The notes under the pieces are model-generated. The model searched no databases. It had not been told where the DNA came from and was given only the letters and a program-made list of their open reading frames with translations. The translations under genes and the position numbers were made by a program. Positions 1 to 6,783 of a stretch of DNA of 12,734 bases are shown one piece after another (positions within the stretch are counted from its first letter, which is position 1; every line of letters begins with the position of its first letter). This DNA is from DAIUFH01 sp036844705. Its GTDB lineage: Bacteria > Bacillota > Clostridia > Tissierellales > Tissierellaceae. The stretch covers positions 1-12,734 of the forward strand of contig DAIUFH010000065.1 in the NCBI GenBank assembly GCA_036844705.1, read 5' to 3'.

Positions 1-9
1 ATTATTTGC

Positions 10-41
10 AATTCACAATGCACAATTCACAGTTCACAATT
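10..41. repeat. Heptanucleotide tandem array 1 (AATTCAC units)
   Basis: Four consecutive 7-bp units can be read in register from position 10: AATTCAC, AATGCAC, AATTCAC and AGTTCAC, followed by a partial AATT. Each unit differs from the AATTCAC consensus by at most one base. The array is non-coding and sits in a gene-free stretch. It has the same period as, but a different sequence from, the second array at 66-128. Confidence 0.7.
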
Positions 42-65
42 GTTGGGGTCTAGCTTATAAAGAGT

Positions 66-128
66 TAAGAACTAAGAGCTAAGAGTTAAGAACGAAGAAG
101 TAAGAACTAAGAAGTAAGAACTAAGAAG
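66..128. repeat. Heptanucleotide tandem array 2 (TAAGAAC/TAAGAAG units)
   Basis: Nine consecutive 7-bp units run without a break from 66 to 128, all variants of TAAGARN. Eight begin with TAAGA and one is GAAGAAG. The last four alternate TAAGAAC and TAAGAAG, so a 14-bp higher-order period is also visible. Short arrays like this resemble the heptameric repeats known from some bacterial genomes, which are thought to vary by slippage. There is no open reading frame of note and no spacer-repeat structure, so it is not a CRISPR array. Confidence 0.85.
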
Positions 129-136
129 TAAAACCC

Positions 137-223
137 GAGATTCTTCACCTGCGGTTCAGAATGACACTAGCTGACGACCGTATAAAATCTACTGTGAATA
201 GTAACGTCCGTCTCAGAATGACA
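137..223 (-). repeat. Two fragments of a TGTCATTCTGA-type dispersed repeat
   Basis: Read on the minus strand, TGTCATTCTGA occurs at 223-213 and again at 166-156, both in the same orientation and 57 bp apart. The second copy continues into a GGTGAAGAATCTC stretch ending at 137. This is the typical layout of the short intergenic repeats of Clostridia and related groups that start TGTCATTCTGAG and end GAAGAATCTC. The copies diverge after the shared core, so they are probably partial or decayed. A related element lies at 11263-11323. Confidence 0.65.
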
Positions 224-244
224 GGAGGTTATTGTAATTAACTA

Positions 245-273
245 TTGATATTCTATATCTCTTATGCTAATAT
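245..273 (+). promoter_or_regulatory. Predicted promoter of tRNA-Val
   Basis: A TTGATA -35 element (245-250) is followed after 17 bp by TAATAT (268-273). A TG dinucleotide one base upstream of the -10 (65-66 of the 200 block, i.e. 265-266) makes an extended -10. The expected start of transcription is about 280, some 17 bases before the mature tRNA. The -10 matches the consensus at four of six bases. Confidence 0.5.
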
Positions 274-296
274 AAATTTAGGCAATTTCAGAATTC

Positions 297-371
297 GGGC
301 GATTAACTCAGTGGTAGAGTGTCATCTTGACGTGGTGAAAGTCATAGGTTCGAAACCTATATCGCCCACCA
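297..371 (+). tRNA. tRNA-Val(GAC)
   Basis: The sequence folds into a complete cloverleaf. The acceptor stem pairs 297-303 with 361-367 over 7 bp without mismatch. The D stem is 306-309 with 317-320. The anticodon stem is 322-326 with 334-338, including one T-G pair, around loop TTGACGT, so the anticodon is GAC (329-331), reading valine codons GUC and GUU. The T stem is 344-348 with 356-360 around loop TTCGAAA. Discriminator A368 and an encoded CCA (369-371) complete the gene. It stands alone, with its own promoter upstream and an intrinsic terminator immediately downstream. The open frame that crosses it (245-442) is not a gene. Confidence 0.96.
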
Positions 372-376
372 AAAAT

Positions 377-418
377 AAAAAAATAATCGTTGAGTATGTG
401 CTTAACGATTATTTTTTT
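377..418 (+). terminator. Intrinsic terminator of tRNA-Val
   Basis: Arm 377-394 pairs with 401-418 over 18 positions, with one G-T wobble, around the 6-base loop TATGTG. The core is AATCGTT against AACGATT. The 3' arm ends in a run of seven T and the 5' arm starts with a run of A, so the hairpin could also act on the opposite strand. It begins 6 bases after the CCA end and separates the tRNA from the toxin-antitoxin promoter. Confidence 0.85.
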
Positions 419-436
419 GCATTTTATACTATTATA

Positions 437-465
437 TTGTAATTCTACCATTATAATTATATAAT
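437..465 (+). promoter_or_regulatory. Predicted promoter of the toxin-antitoxin operon
   Basis: TTGTAA (437-442) and a perfect TATAAT (460-465) are 17 bp apart, predicting transcription from about 472, just ahead of the ribosome binding site. Two further TATAAT hexamers (452-457 and 471-476) overlap the same area, so the exact -10 is uncertain. The -10 overlaps the palindrome TTATATAA (457-464). Antitoxins of this family usually repress their own promoter, so this is a plausible operator, but that is inference. Confidence 0.55.
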
Positions 466-479
466 AAGTGTATAATAAT

Positions 480-485
480 AGGAGG
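480..485 (+). promoter_or_regulatory. Ribosome binding site that fixes the antitoxin start
   Basis: AGGAGG at 480-485 lies 8 bases before a TTG codon at 494. A GTG at 485 in the same frame overlaps the ribosome binding site itself and cannot be its start. This site therefore selects the TTG, giving the family-typical N-terminus MIIKSSTTLR. Confidence 0.8.
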
Positions 486-493
486 TGTTAATA

Positions 494-763
494 TTGATAA
501 TAAAATCATCAACTACTCTTAGAAATGATTACAACCAAATTTCTGATTTAGTAAAGGAAAGTACCGAACCTGTATATATAACAAAAAATGGCGAAGGTGA
601 CATGGTTGTTATGAGCATAGAAGTTTATGAACAAAGAGAAAAATTACTTGATTTGAAAGAAAAATTATTAATAGCTGAAGAACAACGAATTAATGGTGAA
701 AAAACACTATCTTTAGAGGAAGTTCATGATAAACTCTTGGAGAAAATAAATGAAGAAATATAA
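494..763 (+). CDS. Type II antitoxin, Phd/YefM family
   Basis: This 89-residue protein is predicted to bind and neutralise the toxin encoded next to it and to repress the shared promoter. The N-terminal half (about residues 1-50) matches the Phd/YefM DNA-binding fold: MIIKSSTTLRNDYNQIS, then EPVYITKNGEGDMVVMSIEVYE, the usual signature of these antitoxins. The C-terminal half is charged and helical, as expected for the toxin-wrapping segment, with LSLEEVHDKLLEKI near the end. Translation starts at a TTG set by AGGAGG 8 bases upstream; a longer reading from GTG at 485 is rejected because that codon lies in the binding site. The last 14 bases overlap the toxin gene, typical of translationally coupled modules. 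The family call is firm; the cellular role of the pair is inferred. Confidence 0.9.
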   Translation: MIIKSSTTLRNDYNQISDLVKESTEPVYITKNGEGDMVVMSIEVYEQREKLLDLKEKLLIAEEQRINGEKTLSLEEVHDKLLEKINEEI

Positions 764-1058
764 TGTAACATTTATGAAAGCGGCCTATGATGATCTTGAC
801 AAAATATTTGATTTCATTCTTCTGGACAACCCTAAAGCAGCAAAACATATGTTAGATACCATAATGAAACAATTAGGTAGATTAGAAGAATTCCCCTTAT
901 TGGGAAAACCTTTATATAATAAACATTTAAATTATTATAGATTTAGAATGGTGATAATCAATCCTTATATTGTATTTTACAGGTTTATAGATGATACTGT
1001 GTATATATACAGAATTCTACATGGTGCAACTAATTATATTGATATTTTAAAAGGCTGA
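750..1058 (+). CDS. Type II toxin, RelE/ParE superfamily
   Basis: The 102-residue product is the likely toxin of the module. It shows the compact RelE/ParE layout: an opening strand (YNVTFMKAAYDDLDKIFDFI), a helical pair with a conserved PLLGKPL turn around residues 49-55, and a C-terminal sheet YRFRMVIINPYIVFYRF...VYIYRILHGATNYIDIL (residues 63-100). Family members either cut mRNA at the ribosome (RelE type) or poison DNA gyrase (ParE type). The LHGATNYIDIL ending is seen in both branches, so I cannot decide the target. The ATG at 750 lies inside the antitoxin gene and has GGAG at 739-742, 7 bases ahead, so the toxin is probably made by coupled translation. Its TGA stop sits in the 5' arm of the downstream terminator. 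Confidence 0.9.
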   Translation: MKKYNVTFMKAAYDDLDKIFDFILLDNPKAAKHMLDTIMKQLGRLEEFPLLGKPLYNKHLNYYRFRMVIINPYIVFYRFIDDTVYIYRILHGATNYIDILKG

Positions 1059-1086
1059 TAAAAGTTTTTATAATTTCTATCAGCCT
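1052..1086. terminator. Bidirectional terminator between toxin and ntpD
   Basis: AGGCTGATA (1052-1060) pairs perfectly with TATCAGCCT (1078-1086). On the plus strand the hairpin is followed by ACTTTTTAT, and on the minus strand by TTTTAAAAT. It can therefore end both the toxin transcript and the convergent nine-gene ntp transcript. The toxin stop codon lies within the hairpin, and the ntpD stop is only 5 bases from it. Confidence 0.75.
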
Positions 1087-1091
1087 ACTTT

Positions 1092-1733
1092 TTATCCTTC
1101 TTTATTTATAATATCCTTAACTTTCATTATACGTGTAATTGTACTTCTTTCATTTTCATCTAACTTCATTCTGATAAACTTTATGGTATCTTCAAGGTCC
1201 GGTATTGTTCTATACTCTAATGCATTTACTCTTCTTCTTGTCTTTTCGATTTCATCTGCCATTAGCTGGCAGGCCTTTTCAACCTCTGCTAATTCCAATA
1301 GTTTTGGCATGATGCTGTAAAGCTTAGCTATGGCATCGTCCAGTTCAGATGAAGTCTGGGCAAATCCATAAGGATAGATACTCCCTTCATCGCCTTCAAG
1401 CTTTCTTATAAAGTTCATAACAGGTACATTTACACTCATTACATTCTTCTTTTTTATATCAACAGTAATACTTTCCTTTGGAATAGCTACTGCTTCTTCA
1501 AGCATTTCAGGAGACATCACTGCACTTGCAAGAAGAAATTCCTTGAATGATGCTTGAAGTTCTTCTTCTACATCTAGACGTAAGTCTTTATTCTTTCTTA
1601 TTAGCTCGATGAATCTCCTCATAAGCTCATCCTGTTTATCTTTTAAGAGCTTATGACCACGTGTGGCTGTTTTTAACCTGCCCTTTAGAGTGGTGAGCTC
1701 CATACGAGTAGGATTAACATTTAGCTTAGCCAT
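1092..1733 (-). CDS. ntpD: V-type ATPase subunit D (central stalk)
   Basis: Subunit D forms the long antiparallel coiled-coil rotor shaft inside the A3B3 catalytic head and transmits rotation to the membrane ring. At 213 residues it has normal family length. The start MAKLNVNPTRMELTTLKGRLKTATRGHKLLKDKQDELMRRFIEL contains the hallmark TRMEL...L..RL..A.RGHKLLK.K.DEL pattern of the N-terminal helix. The C-terminal helix includes TRRRVNALEYRTIPDLEDTIKFI (about residues 165-187), also diagnostic. The gene is the last of the operon: its ATG directly abuts the ntpB stop (TAGATG), with AAGGGG 8 bases upstream inside the end of ntpB, suggesting translational coupling. The stop is followed at once by the terminator at 1052-1086. 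Confidence 0.97.
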   Translation of the reverse strand: MAKLNVNPTRMELTTLKGRLKTATRGHKLLKDKQDELMRRFIELIRKNKDLRLDVEEELQASFKEFLLASAVMSPEMLEEAVAIPKESITVDIKKKNVMSVNVPVMNFIRKLEGDEGSIYPYGFAQTSSELDDAIAKLYSIMPKLLELAEVEKACQLMADEIEKTRRRVNALEYRTIPDLEDTIKFIRMKLDENERSTITRIMKVKDIINKEG

Positions 1734-3122
1734 CTAATCAGCCCCTTTTTCGTCCAGTGGCAAATATTTGTCTAGGTATTCATCTCTAATTCTCTTAAGT
1801 TCACTTCTTGGTACAATCTTCAATAGCTTCCATCCTAAATCTAATGTTTCAATTATACTTCTGTTATTGTAGTACCCTTGATCTACATATTCTCTATCAA
1901 AGGCTTCTGCGAATTTGGCAAAGGCCAAATCTGCATCTGAAAGAGCTGATTCACCAAGGATTGTAGCCAATTCCCTTGCTTCTCCACCTGCCGTATAAGC
2001 AGCAAAAATCTGATTCATTGTATCAGCATGATCTTCTCGTGTCTTGCCTTCTCCTATACCCTTATCCTTAAGTCTGGAAAGTGAAGGTACTACATTTATT
2101 GGTGGCTCTAATCCTCTCTTATATAGTTCTCTGGATAATATAATCTGTCCCTCTGTTATATATCCTGTCAAATCTGGTATTGGATGCGTTATATCATCCT
2201 CTGGCATTGTAAGTATCGGAATTTGGGTTATGGAACCCTTTCTTCCCCTAACTCTCCCAGCTCTCTCATATAGATTAGCTAAATCGGTATATAAATATCC
2301 AGGATATCCACGTCTCCCCGGAACTTCCTTTCTAGCAGCTGATGTTTCACGTAAAGCTTCTGCATAGTTTGTCATATCAGTCATGATAACCAAAACGTGC
2401 ATATCCTTTTCAAATGCCAAATACTCAGCACAAGTAAGAGCCATACGCGGTGTTGCAATTCTTTCTATAGCAGGGTCATCAGCCAGGTTTATAAACATTA
2501 CTGCTCTGTCAATTGCACCTGTTTTTGTAAAGTCATCTATGAAAAATTGTGCTTCTTCAAAGGTAATACCCATAGCTGTGAATACTACTGCGAATTTTTC
2601 CTCAGTACCAAGTACATTTGCTTGTCTTGCTATCTGAGCTGCTACTTCGTTGTGAGGTAAACCAGATCCTGAGAAAATAGGAAGCTTTTGTCCTCTAACC
2701 AAGGTATTCAAACCATCAATACAGGAAATCCCAGTTTGTATAAATTCGTCAGGGTAATCTCGTGATACCGGGTTCATAGGTACGCCATTTATATCTACTT
2801 TCTTTTCCGGAATAATATTTGGTCCATTGTCTTTTGGTCGGCCAAGTCCATCAAATACTCTGCCTATCATATCAGGTGAAACTCCCAGCTCTAATGGCTT
2901 ACCAAGGAACCTAACGCTTGTGTTTTTAAGATTGATTCCTGCAGACCCTTCAAATAGCTGTACTACAGCTTTGCTGCCATTAACTTCAAGTACTCTTCCT
3001 CTTCTTTTTTCTCCATTTTGTATTTGAATTTCTACCAGTTCCTCGTATTTTACTCCCTCAACTCCTTCTACAACCATTAAGGGTCCTACTACTTCGGTAA
3101 CTGTTTTATATTCTTTAAGCAT
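1734..3122 (-). CDS. ntpB: V-type ATPase subunit B (regulatory, non-catalytic)
   Basis: Subunit B alternates with A in the cytoplasmic A3B3 hexamer and supplies the arginine finger to the nucleotide site on A. The 462-residue product begins MLKEYKTVTEVVGPLMVVE. It has the degenerate nucleotide loop SGSGLPHNE (about residues 151-159) where subunit A has a true P-loop, the stretch GITFEEAQFFIDDF, and the PSLSRLKDKG segment with R350, which aligns with the arginine finger of the Enterococcus hirae enzyme. I chose the ATG at 3122, with GGGAGG 8 bases upstream (3136-3131), over the in-frame TTG one codon earlier, which lies only 5 bases from that site. The start overlaps the end of ntpA by 8 bp. 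Family and role are secure. Confidence 0.98.
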   Translation of the reverse strand: MLKEYKTVTEVVGPLMVVEGVEGVKYEELVEIQIQNGEKRRGRVLEVNGSKAVVQLFEGSAGINLKNTSVRFLGKPLELGVSPDMIGRVFDGLGRPKDNGPNIIPEKKVDINGVPMNPVSRDYPDEFIQTGISCIDGLNTLVRGQKLPIFSGSGLPHNEVAAQIARQANVLGTEEKFAVVFTAMGITFEEAQFFIDDFTKTGAIDRAVMFINLADDPAIERIATPRMALTCAEYLAFEKDMHVLVIMTDMTNYAEALRETSAARKEVPGRRGYPGYLYTDLANLYERAGRVRGRKGSITQIPILTMPEDDITHPIPDLTGYITEGQIILSRELYKRGLEPPINVVPSLSRLKDKGIGEGKTREDHADTMNQIFAAYTAGGEARELATILGESALSDADLAFAKFAEAFDREYVDQGYYNNRSIIETLDLGWKLLKIVPRSELKRIRDEYLDKYLPLDEKGAD

Positions 3123-4878
3123 CAAGGATACCTCCCTTGCTTATTAAATTGTCTATACTCTCCTTTAGTTCTGTACCAATTTCATCTATATCATTTATAT
3201 TTTCTTCAGGAACATATTTTGAACGTGCAATCTTATTCCTAACGTCCATATTTTCAATGTCCTTTAGATATACACCTTGTTTCAATGCTCTTAAGCCTTC
3301 ATCGTAAAAGCTTATTATCAGTTTTAACATCTTAGTTTGTTTTTCCAATGAGCAAAATGTATCAACATCATGGAATGCATTTTGCTGCAAATAGTCTTCT
3401 CTTATGGACTTTGTAGCTTCCAACTTTAATTGGTCTTCCTCTGAAAGAGCATCTCTACCTACTAGTCTAACTATTTCCAATAGACCCTGCTCCTCTTGCA
3501 ATAAACTCATAGCTCTTATTCTTAGCTTTGAGAACTCAGAATCTATATTTTCATTCATCCAATTATCTATACTGCTTTGATAAAGTGAATAAGAGTCCAA
3601 CCAATTAATTGCAGGAAAATGTCGTTTATAGGAAAGTGCATAGTCCAGACCCCAGAACACTTTAACAATTCTAAGAGTAGCCTGTGATACCGGTTCAGAA
3701 ATATCCCCTCCAGGAGGAGAAACTGCTCCAATTACTGTAACTGCTCCTTCTCTATTGTCACTTCCATAGCATATAACCTTACCTGCTCTTTCATAAAATG
3801 CTGCAGCACGTGATGCAAGATATGCAGGATAACCTTCATCGCCGGGCATCTCTTCAAGTCTACCGGACATTTCTCTCAATGCTTCTGCCCATCTAGACGT
3901 GGAGTCTGCCATTATGGCAACAGAATATCCCATATCTCTAAAATATTCTGCAATTGTAATACCTGTATATATAGAAGCCTCTCTGGCAGCTACAGGCATA
4001 TTGGATGTATTCGCAATAAGAACTGTTCTTCTCATCAATGATTCTCCAGTAGATGGGTCAATTATCTCTGGGAATTCCATTAATACGTCAGTCATCTCGT
4101 TACCACGTTCTCCACAACCAACATATACTACAATTTCAGAGTCTGCCCATTTAGCAAGCTGATGCTGTACTACTGTCTTTCCTGAACCGAACGGACCAGG
4201 TATTGCAGCTGTACCACCTTTTGCTACTGGAAAAAATGTATCAATAACTCTTTGACCAGTCAATAGAGGAACTGTAGGATTTAACTTTCTTTGATAGCCT
4301 CTACCTCTTCTAACAGGCCACTTCTGCATCATCTGCAATTTCTTTGTTCCATCTAATGTACATATATCATCAACTATTGTAAATTCGCCTTCTTTAATTT
4401 CGGTGACTGTTCCTGATATTCCTGGAGGTACCATAATCTTATGCAATACTACAGGGGTTTCTTGTACTGTACCGATTACATCTCCTTGAACAACCATATC
4501 TCCAATCTTTACAATAGGTGTAAAATACCATTTTTTATTTCTGTCTAGAGATTTTACTTCTGTACCTCTAGATAGAAAGTCACCTGCTACTTCCCTTAAA
4601 CTTTCCAAAGGCCTTTGAATTCCATCAAACATATTTTCTAACAATCCAGGTCCTAGTTCTACGGATAAAGGCTCTCCAAGTGACCAAACGGGATCTCCAG
4701 GTCCTATACCTGTTGTTTCTTCATATACCTGTATAGAAGCCTTATCGCCTCTCATTTCGATTATTTCCCCTATCAATCTATCGTTAGAAACATTTACAAC
4801 GTCATAAACATTGGCTTCATCCATCCCCTCTGCTACTACTAGGGGACCAGATACCTTTATAATCTTCCCTACTTTCAA
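3115..4878 (-). CDS. ntpA: V-type ATPase catalytic subunit A
   Basis: Subunit A hydrolyses (or makes) ATP in the soluble V1 part of the complex. The 587 residues show the usual order: a beta-barrel start MKVGKIIKVSGPLVVAEGM, a long insertion (about residues 110-200) that distinguishes V/A-type A from F-type beta subunits, the P-loop GPFGSGKT (228-235), GCGERGNE with the catalytic Glu257 and the next Arg258, and the ADSTSRWAEALRE segment near 325-336. Translation starts at TTG: GAGGG (4889-4885) lies 6 bases upstream, and there is no in-frame ATG until residue 19, inside the conserved barrel. The gap to ntpG is 16 bp. A weak start for the subunit needed in three copies is slightly surprising. 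Confidence 0.98.
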   Translation of the reverse strand: MKVGKIIKVSGPLVVAEGMDEANVYDVVNVSNDRLIGEIIEMRGDKASIQVYEETTGIGPGDPVWSLGEPLSVELGPGLLENMFDGIQRPLESLREVAGDFLSRGTEVKSLDRNKKWYFTPIVKIGDMVVQGDVIGTVQETPVVLHKIMVPPGISGTVTEIKEGEFTIVDDICTLDGTKKLQMMQKWPVRRGRGYQRKLNPTVPLLTGQRVIDTFFPVAKGGTAAIPGPFGSGKTVVQHQLAKWADSEIVVYVGCGERGNEMTDVLMEFPEIIDPSTGESLMRRTVLIANTSNMPVAAREASIYTGITIAEYFRDMGYSVAIMADSTSRWAEALREMSGRLEEMPGDEGYPAYLASRAAAFYERAGKVICYGSDNREGAVTVIGAVSPPGGDISEPVSQATLRIVKVFWGLDYALSYKRHFPAINWLDSYSLYQSSIDNWMNENIDSEFSKLRIRAMSLLQEEQGLLEIVRLVGRDALSEEDQLKLEATKSIREDYLQQNAFHDVDTFCSLEKQTKMLKLIISFYDEGLRALKQGVYLKDIENMDVRNKIARSKYVPEENINDIDEIGTELKESIDNLISKGGILDA

Positions 4879-4894
4879 GATAAGCCCTCACTTT

Positions 4895-5203
4895 CTATAA
4901 AATATTTGATCCTACGGCCTTTTCGACATTTTCATTAATCCTTTTCATCCCTATATTTAGACTTCCTTGATTGCTAGGTATTAATATTACCGCAGGGATT
5001 ATCTCTTTATCATATCGTGCTATGGTATCTGGAATTAAGCTTGCTAGTTGCTCAGTAATAAATATAATACCATAGTTATTTCGGGCAATTGTGTCCACTA
5101 CTTTTCTAGCTTCATCACCATCATATACGGTAAATACGTCTACTCCCAATGCCTTAAATGCAAGTACCGAGTCCTTATCTCCTACTACAGCAATCTTAAA
5201 CAT
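4895..5203 (-). CDS. ntpG: V-type ATPase subunit F (NtpG, central stalk)
   Basis: Subunit F (called NtpG in Enterococcus) binds subunit D in the rotor and influences ATPase activity. The 102-residue product begins MFKIAVVGDKDSVLAFKALGVDVF, the typical first strand and helix of this Rossmann-like small subunit. It continues with NYGIIFITEQLA (about residues 44-55) and IIPAVILIPSNQGS in the second half, both characteristic. A GTG start three codons earlier (5212) is possible, but it leaves almost no room after the AAAGGG stretch, so I prefer the ATG at 5203. That start overlaps the end of ntpC by 8 bp. The ribosome binding site is the weakest in the operon, so expression probably depends on ribosomes finishing ntpC. 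Confidence 0.93.
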   Translation of the reverse strand: MFKIAVVGDKDSVLAFKALGVDVFTVYDGDEARKVVDTIARNNYGIIFITEQLASLIPDTIARYDKEIIPAVILIPSNQGSLNIGMKRINENVEKAVGSNIL

Positions 5204-6197
5204 ATAAATCACGCACCCTTTCTCTTATGACATCAGGAGAAAGATTATTTAACTTGGATACCATAATAATTCTTAAGGTTTTTATTTCTGTCTCTTTAGC
5301 TATAATGTATGAAAAAATAGGTTCCGGACCAAAATTGATATATTTCGATGGTTTATTAAGCTCCATTAAATAATTGTCCATATATTTTTCTAAATCAGAC
5401 AGCCGATTAGTATTTCTATAGGATTCTAAACCCTTGAGCAATCCAGAGCTTATTTTTGAATTTCTAAATTTATGAATCATATTATCTATACTATCATTCA
5501 ATGTATACAGTATAATATCCGTATCTATATTTCCATTAGGTAAAATAACATCTTCAAAGAATTTAACATCCTTGCCCTGATTCTTTAACCTTATTGCAGA
5601 TTTAATATTTAGGAAATCAATCATATCTTTAACATAATTTATAAATAAATCTACTTTTGTATCCTTTGCCATCTCATATAAATGTTCAAAATATATCTTA
5701 TCAAGAATTATATCTATTCTCTGAGGGTCTCTATTTGTTTCATAATCTCTTAGTACATCTTCTATAGCATTTCCAAACTCCTCTGGTAAATCATTAAGAT
5801 TTCCTTCTACAATGGAATTTTTTAGGGTTTGTAAATCAAAGGATCCAATAGGGACATATAAGTGAGATAAATCCTTGTTCAACATCTTTTCCTTTATTAA
5901 AACCTTTAAATTATGGTAATCATATTTTAATGCTAATAAATCAACTACAACTGACTCCTCAGATATTTCTCTCATCAACTTATATACTCTTTTTAACTCA
6001 TTGGATAGAATTTTTTCGTATTCTTCGCCTCTTGTTGCACCAGCTAGGCTGCTAGAGTATTCAGTCTCATTAAGTATTTTGAAAATCTCATCGATATCCT
6101 TAGCATCTATCATCCTGTCAATTCTGGTCCTTGAAAGGAGTCTGTTTTCAAGGACTCTGGTTCTTGTTACACCTTGGATAAAATCCATTCTATCCAT
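5196..6197 (-). CDS. ntpC: V-type ATPase subunit C (socket between rotor and ring)
   Basis: Subunit C (relative of eukaryotic subunit d and AC39) is a funnel-shaped protein that connects the D-F shaft to the membrane ring. The 333-residue reading begins MDRMDFIQGVTRTRVLENRLLSR and contains KYDYHNLKVLIK (about residues 91-102), the best conserved segment of the family, and the late YIIAKETEIKTLRIIM region found near the C-terminus of orthologues. The open frame extends 18 codons further upstream, into ntpE, but GGAG at 6208-6205 lies 7 bases before the ATG at 6197 and the upstream codons do not resemble the family. The binding site overlaps the ntpE stop codon (GGAGTGA), which implies coupled translation. 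Confidence 0.94.
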   Translation of the reverse strand: MDRMDFIQGVTRTRVLENRLLSRTRIDRMIDAKDIDEIFKILNETEYSSSLAGATRGEEYEKILSNELKRVYKLMREISEESVVVDLLALKYDYHNLKVLIKEKMLNKDLSHLYVPIGSFDLQTLKNSIVEGNLNDLPEEFGNAIEDVLRDYETNRDPQRIDIILDKIYFEHLYEMAKDTKVDLFINYVKDMIDFLNIKSAIRLKNQGKDVKFFEDVILPNGNIDTDIILYTLNDSIDNMIHKFRNSKISSGLLKGLESYRNTNRLSDLEKYMDNYLMELNKPSKYINFGPEPIFSYIIAKETEIKTLRIIMVSKLNNLSPDVIRERVRDLYV

Positions 6198-6201
6198 GAA
6201 A

Positions 6202-6762
6202 TCACTCCATTTCGTTAAACAACTCTTTTGCAATTTCACCTTCCAATTCATCTCTTAAGTAATCTACAAGAGAATCAAATGAAAAATTTATGATAATATC
6301 ATTATCTCTTATTAAAAACCCTGAATCTATACTTTCATTTTCAAAAACATTAAGATTTAATATATTTCTTACTTTACCCTTCATTCTATCAGGAACTACA
6401 ATCTCTTCTGTACCCTTTAAATCAATAGCTTTGATATTTGAAGATACAAATTTTATATAATCATCTTCATTTATATTTTTAAGCCTGTCTTTAGCCTCTG
6501 CAAACACCTTTTCAATTAAGTTCTGCTTAGCCTTTAGTTTTTCATCTCTTGCTCTTAACTCTGCATTTGATATTATTCTATCCGTTATCATATTTGCTTC
6601 AATATTAGCCTTTTCAATAATCCTGTCTGATATTTCTTTAGCTTCGTTTACCTTGGAGTTAACTATCTCTTCATTTTTTTGTGCTGACTCCTTAAGTATC
6701 TTTTCCGCCTTATCCCTTGCATCATCAAGGATTTTCTGCGTTAGATTATCTAAATTTGACAT
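6202..6762 (-). CDS. ntpE: V-type ATPase subunit E (peripheral stalk)
   Basis: Subunit E pairs with the small subunit encoded by the first gene of the operon to form the peripheral stalk that holds the catalytic head still. Its 186 residues have the standard two-part layout. Residues 1 to about 105 are an almost continuous charged helix (MSNLDNLTQKILDDARDKAEKIL, then many A, E and K) suited to a coiled coil. The C-terminal part is a small alpha/beta domain with IVVPDRMKG and DSGFLIRDNDIIINFSFDSLVDYLRDEL, a clear subunit E ending. The start ATG is preceded by AAGGA about 9 bases upstream. It follows ntpK after 21 bp and precedes ntpC by 4 bp. Confidence 0.95.
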   Translation of the reverse strand: MSNLDNLTQKILDDARDKAEKILKESAQKNEEIVNSKVNEAKEISDRIIEKANIEANMITDRIISNAELRARDEKLKAKQNLIEKVFAEAKDRLKNINEDDYIKFVSSNIKAIDLKGTEEIVVPDRMKGKVRNILNLNVFENESIDSGFLIRDNDIIINFSFDSLVDYLRDELEGEIAKELFNEME

Positions 6763-6783
6763 ATCTTCACATCCTTATATTTT

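Noticed and set aside
66..128. Possible CRISPR-like repeats
   Set aside because: The units are 7 bp and directly adjacent, with no unique spacers and no cas genes.
297..371. tRNA-Val as an attachment site of an integrated element
   Set aside because: No duplicated 3' end of the tRNA and no integrase gene are found in the window.
245..442. Open frame of 65 codons on the plus strand
   Set aside because: It runs through the tRNA-Val gene and its terminator and resembles no protein.
2044..3027. Several plus-strand open frames opposite ntpB
   Set aside because: They are antisense shadows of a strongly conserved gene, with low-complexity Ser- and Ile-rich products and no ribosome binding sites. 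The same holds for frames opposite ntpA, ntpC, ntpG and ntpI.
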